DNA from: Delphinus delphis
Taxonomy: Eukaryota > Chordata > Mammalia > Artiodactyla > Delphinidae
NCBI RefSeq assembly: GCF_949987515.2
Contig: NC_082686.1
Location: 48,957,559 to 49,021,558 of the forward strand
Length of the DNA: 64,000 bases
Direction: 5' to 3'
Each line of letters opens with the position of its first letter. The stretch's first letter is position 1. The position numbers were made by a program, and so were the translations under genes. Positions 60,201 to 64,000 of this stretch are shown here, piece by piece. Below the pieces are notes generated by a model. It made no database searches and was not told the origin of the DNA. It saw nothing but the letters and a program-made list of their open reading frames with translations.

Positions 60201-60496
60201 GGCTTCCCTGGTGGCGCAGTGGTTAAGAATCTGCCTGCCAGTGCAGGGGACACAGGTTCGAGCCCTGGTCCGGGAAGATCCCACATGCTGCGGAGAAACT
60301 AAGCTCGTGCGCCACAACTACTGAGCCTGCGCTCTAGAGCCCATGCTGCACAAGAGAAGCCACCGCAAAGAGAAGCCGGCGCACTGCAACGAAGAGTAGC
60401 CCTCGCTTGCTGCAAGTAGAGAAAGCTCGCACGCAGCAGCAAAGACCTGACGCAGCCAAAAATAAAATAAAAATAAAAAATAAAAAAATTTATATA
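60201..60496 (+). mobile_element. Long CHR-type SINE
   Basis: The full-length copy is flanked by aaaaatattcccttg at 60186-60200 and aaaaaaattcccttg at 60498-60512. Confidence 0.92.
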
Positions 60497-60512
60497 AAAA
60501 AAAATTCCCTTG

Positions 60513-61718
60513 TAGAGAGGGATCACATAAGATGTGTGGTCTGTATGAGCTTCTAAAATAAAACTCTGATTTTTTACTCCCTGAGTCAGCTTTTGGTGAT
60601 AACAGTTTTAAGTACATATTTGATGCCATGCTTTCAGAAGGCCAGCAGAGGGAGCACTACTCCCAGTGTATTCACTGTACTCTTGAGGGGACTGCCTAGT
60701 TTTTTGTGGCTCCGTACAAAAGGACTTTAGGTTTATTCTTGGGTTCAGATCTTAGACACATTATTTATCAATGACTATGAGCAGATGATTTTATTTCTGT
60801 GTACTTTTTGCCTATGTATGAAGACTTTTCAGTTACCCCCTTTTATTTTATTTTAAATAACTTTTTTTAAAGTTTTTTTTTTTTTTATGTGGACCATTTT
60901 TTAAAGTCTTACTCCCTTTTAGAGTTGTGTTGTCAGTCTACTTAGTGGCTTAGCAAAGAGGAGGAAGCATAGCATGTAATTTACTGAAATTCCACGTGGA
61001 AAAAAGTGGGAAAAAGGTTAGAGAATTAAGTTCGTGTAAAATTTAAAATGTTCCTAACACTAAATCCTACCATTAAAACCAAAGAACACCTGTGAATCCA
61101 GAAGGATAAAATAATGTCTGCCCCTGCCTTTACTTGCATATCCTGGATGAGGCTGGCTGAGGGTACTTTGTAGTAGAATCATTAAAAAAGGTTCTACTTA
61201 CCTGGAAGTTTTCCGGGAAAGCATTTGAGGTGGCATAAGTTTTTGGAAACCAAACATTTGACAGAGTCCTGATACAGATTTTTTTTTGCATTGTTTGCTC
61301 TGTTAAAAATCTGAAATTTTGCATTAGGCTAACTGAAAAGAAAAAGAGAAAGATTGAAATTGATCATTTGAGGGATCTTTGAGTGCAGTATTTTGAGCTC
61401 ATGGCCTGAATATGTTAAGCTACGCTCATTTTTACCTCTCTTCCTTGGTGGCTCGTAATGTTTAATTCAGAAAGGATTAAGAAGCTTAGCCTTGGTCTTT
61501 GGTTCCCAAATGACAGTTGGACAATTAAGGTGATCTAATCTCTCGAGGAAAAAAAAAAAGTGTTGGTTTTAGAAAGAACCATAATACTTTGCTTAAAAGA
61601 TTCTGATAATAAGAGGACGTCTTTTGAAAGAATGAGCTTATCACATTAAAAGCTTCCCTTTTATTTTAGCATGATTTATACTTTTTTTTTCTTTCTAACT
61701 TTGTATTAAAAATGTTCA
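60513..61718 (+). other. NXPE3 intron
   Basis: This is AT-rich intron. At 60882-60910 a T-tract and 'atgtggaccattttttaaag' repeat the unique tail seen at 53371, so a severely truncated SINE of that type is likely. I see no exon. Confidence 0.5.
60642..60657 (+). promoter_or_regulatory. Weak CTCF-like motif
   Basis: The string ccagcagagggagcac resembles the CTCF core CCAGCAGGGGGCGC with about two differences. It is a single motif in an intron, with no other support. Confidence 0.2.
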
Positions 61719-61910
61719 GGGGCTTCCCTGGTGGCGCAGTGGTTGAGAGTCCGCCTGCCGATGCAGGGGACACGGGTTCGTGCCCCGGTCCGGGAAGATC
61801 CCACATGCCGCGGAGCGGCTGGGTGCGTGAGCCATGGCCGCTGAGCCTGCGCGTTCGGAGCCTGTGCTCCGCAACGGGACAGGCCAGAACAGAGAGAGGC
61901 CCGCGTACCG

Positions 61911-61940
<30 letters not shown>
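61719..61940 (+). mobile_element. Short CHR-type SINE with long A-tail
   Basis: The body is near consensus and the pure A-tract exceeds 25 bases, one of the longest tails in the window. An imperfect flanking repeat (aaaaatgttcag/aaaaaagttcaa) is seen. Confidence 0.94.
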
Positions 61941-61944
<4 letters not shown>

Positions 61945-61974
61945 CAAATCTGTAGAACCCCTGCAGGAATAACA

Positions 61975-62480
61975 ACAGTGAGTCTTTAACTTAGACTCAC
62001 CATTGTTATGTTTTGCTGCATTTGCTTTCTCTCTTTCTATGTGTTTATATGTGTGTATTTGTGTATAATTCTTTCCCCTCAGACCATTTGAGAGTAAGGT
62101 GCAGACATCATGGCACTGCACCCCAGGCGTATGCATCTCCTAGGACCTTCTCCAACGTATAACCATGACACAGTGATCACACTTGGGCCTTTTATCATTG
62201 ACACAACATTGTTATTTAATATGCAGTCTATATTCAAGTTTATCCAGTTGTCCCAATAATATCCTTTATTGCTATCTCTTTTATTTTAACTGAGTCTCTG
62301 ATCACACACAATCTTTTTAGTTGTCTCTTTAATCTTTTAGTCCAGAAGAGTTCTCTAACTTGTTTTGGTTTTTACGACATTGACAATTTTGATGTTGCTG
62401 TTTTTGTAGAATATTGCTTAAATTGGATTTGCTGCTTTATTGTTTCTGCGTGATTAGATTGAGAGTAAACATTTTTACAA
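61975..62480 (-). mobile_element. Old L1/HAL1-type remnant
   Basis: The phrases 'catttgagagtaaggtgcag' and 'agtttatccagttgtcccaa' resemble the diverged L1-family sequence at 1605-2000. Confidence 0.45.
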
Positions 62481-62680
62481 GCAAATTACAGTGGTGAAGA
62501 TTTCTTCTTTTCCTTACCTTAAAGCTTTAAACTCATGAAAGTAGTTTATATGTGCTCTCTTAAAGTCATGTATATTAATTGTCTCTTTTATAATCTATGA
62601 AATGCTGTTATTCTCTAACATAGCCCCCTATAATTCTCCCTCATTCATTAGAATGTCAGTGCCATGAAGGAGGAGATGCT

Positions 62681-62805
62681 GTTTTTTTTTTTTGTTTGGC
62701 TGTGCCACTTGGCTTGTGGGATCTTAGTTCCCCAACCAGGGATCGAACCTGGGCCCTCGGCAGTGAAAGCCTAGAGTCCTAACCACTGGACCTCCAGGGA
62801 ATTCC
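62681..62805 (-). mobile_element. Head-only tRNA-type SINE
   Basis: The inverted copy has 'ttccccaaccagggatcgaa' and 'aaccactggacctccaggga'. A short gatgct repeat lies on both sides. Confidence 0.87.
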
Positions 62806-63084
62806 TGATGCTATGTGTTTTGTTTACTGTTATATCCCTAGTAGCTAGAATAGTGCCTGGCACGTAGTAGAAGCTTAAGAATTATTTAAGAACAAACCTG
62901 TTTTGAATTGATTTTTGATGAAATGAAATATCGTGACTGCAAGTTCCCATATCGAGTTTGGAAAGTTAACATTTTATTGTTTTGTTTGTTTTTGGTCTAA
63001 GTGCAAGAGGCCTAATTATTATGAGCCAGTTTCTGGAATAGTTACACCATGTTTTCAGTATACTTCTCCTGGACTCCACTGTCC

Positions 63085-63220
63085 CCCACCTTTTCACACA
63101 GCCCTCTATCAGATATTTTCTGAGCATGGACTCTAGTCCAGGGCCTGTGCTAAGTACTGAAGATGAAAGATGAATGGGACATAATCCATGTCTTTGAGGA
63201 GTACATGTTTTATTAAGGGG
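63085..63220 (+). mobile_element. L2-like remnant
   Basis: The phrases 'gggcctgtgctaagtactga' and 'catgtctttgaggagtacat' resemble the L2 3' region. It is short and diverged. Confidence 0.5.
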
Positions 63221-63694
63221 AACAGACACTACAGAGCCATAGTAATGATGAACAGAGTACATGCATGAGCACGTATCTGGGGACACATGTCCCTAGGTAG
63301 GACTCAGCTCTGGGCAAGGCCTAAGGAATCTGACGTATTACTTAATGCTCCATAGTCTTGCAGCCTGAAAACTAAGTAGTGACAAAATAGACATTCTCAT
63401 CAGTGTGAGCCATTCTCTGAGTCCAAGGGAGGTAAGTAATTCAAACAGAATTTGTCATTTTGGAGTTTGCACTCTAAGGGTGAAGCAGTGAAAAATTAAA
63501 AACTTGTTTAATTCTTATTCAGTTTATGTATCCATATAACCTGCTTATTATAATATACCTAGTTTATTAATTATCAATTTTATTGAGTAACATTTATAAG
63601 AATATTTCATCTTAGTAAAGCTTTGTGAAATCCTGTCCATTTAAAAATTTGAAAATAAAGATACATATTAGAAAATAAATGTTCCTGAATCTAA

Positions 63695-63808
<114 letters not shown>

Positions 63809-64000
63809 TGAGCTTGATGATTTGTTGTTTTTCCTGCTAAGTGTGTTGAGGCTCTGTAGTTACACTGATGTTACAAAGCCCTTTTTTTTTTCCTTTTTTA
63901 ATATGTCCCGGTTACTGCTGGGCACGGTTTTAACTGTGTTTTAACAAACGTTCCAGGTGATTCTGATCCATTGTGTAGGATACTATTAAGAGTAAAAGAA

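Overview
The window is nuclear DNA from a whale or dolphin (Cetacea). It is mammalian: split genes with GT-AG introns, a CpG-island promoter, L1, MIR, MER5-like and MLT1-like repeats. It is packed with tRNA-derived CHR-type SINEs typical of cetaceans and their closest relatives, including nine copies of the short type ending in a long A-tail that I know from cetacean genomes. Genus and species cannot be read from this sequence. Two protein genes lie head to tail on the + strand, in the order CEP97 then NXPE3, as I remember it for human chromosome 3q12. Bases 1-13827 hold the last five coding exons of CEP97, a centrosomal protein that works with CCP110 to restrain cilium formation. These exons are 3033-3197, 6740-6873, 7308-8082, 11805-11880 and 13123-13827. 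All junctions are in phase, and together they encode about 617 residues. The leucine-rich-repeat half lies upstream of the window. A probable long 3' UTR follows, to about 17.88 kb, and it is free of recognisable SINE or L1 insertions. From about 17.9 to 31.9 kb the spacer between the genes is mostly repeats: antisense L1 with one L1 nested in another, an AT-rich tract holding a DNA transposon with inverted ends, two MLT1-like LTR structures, and many SINEs. At about 31.95-32.8 kb a CpG island with CCAAT and GC boxes and a strong splice donor (32279) marks the likely NXPE3 promoter and non-coding exon 1. NXPE3 then runs to the end of the window. Its start-codon exon is 37920-38012 (31 codons, signal peptide or anchor), the main neurexophilin-like exon is 58725-59479, and a short exon is 63724-63797. 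The PC-esterase half lies downstream. A 20.7-kb intron separates the first two coding exons. It carries a near-complete antisense L1, a solitary ERV LTR with a 4-bp target duplication, a MIR, an antisense retrocopy fragment and a Tigger-like transposon. I found no prokaryotic, CRISPR or defence-type system, and nothing I would call a new biological system. The observations most worth checking are: an upstream reading frame in strong context overlapping the NXPE3 start codon; three SINEs of different types inserted at one target sequence; the repeat-free CEP97 3' UTR; a near-perfect 53-bp tandem duplication in NXPE3; and the uniform orientation of SINEs within antisense L1s.
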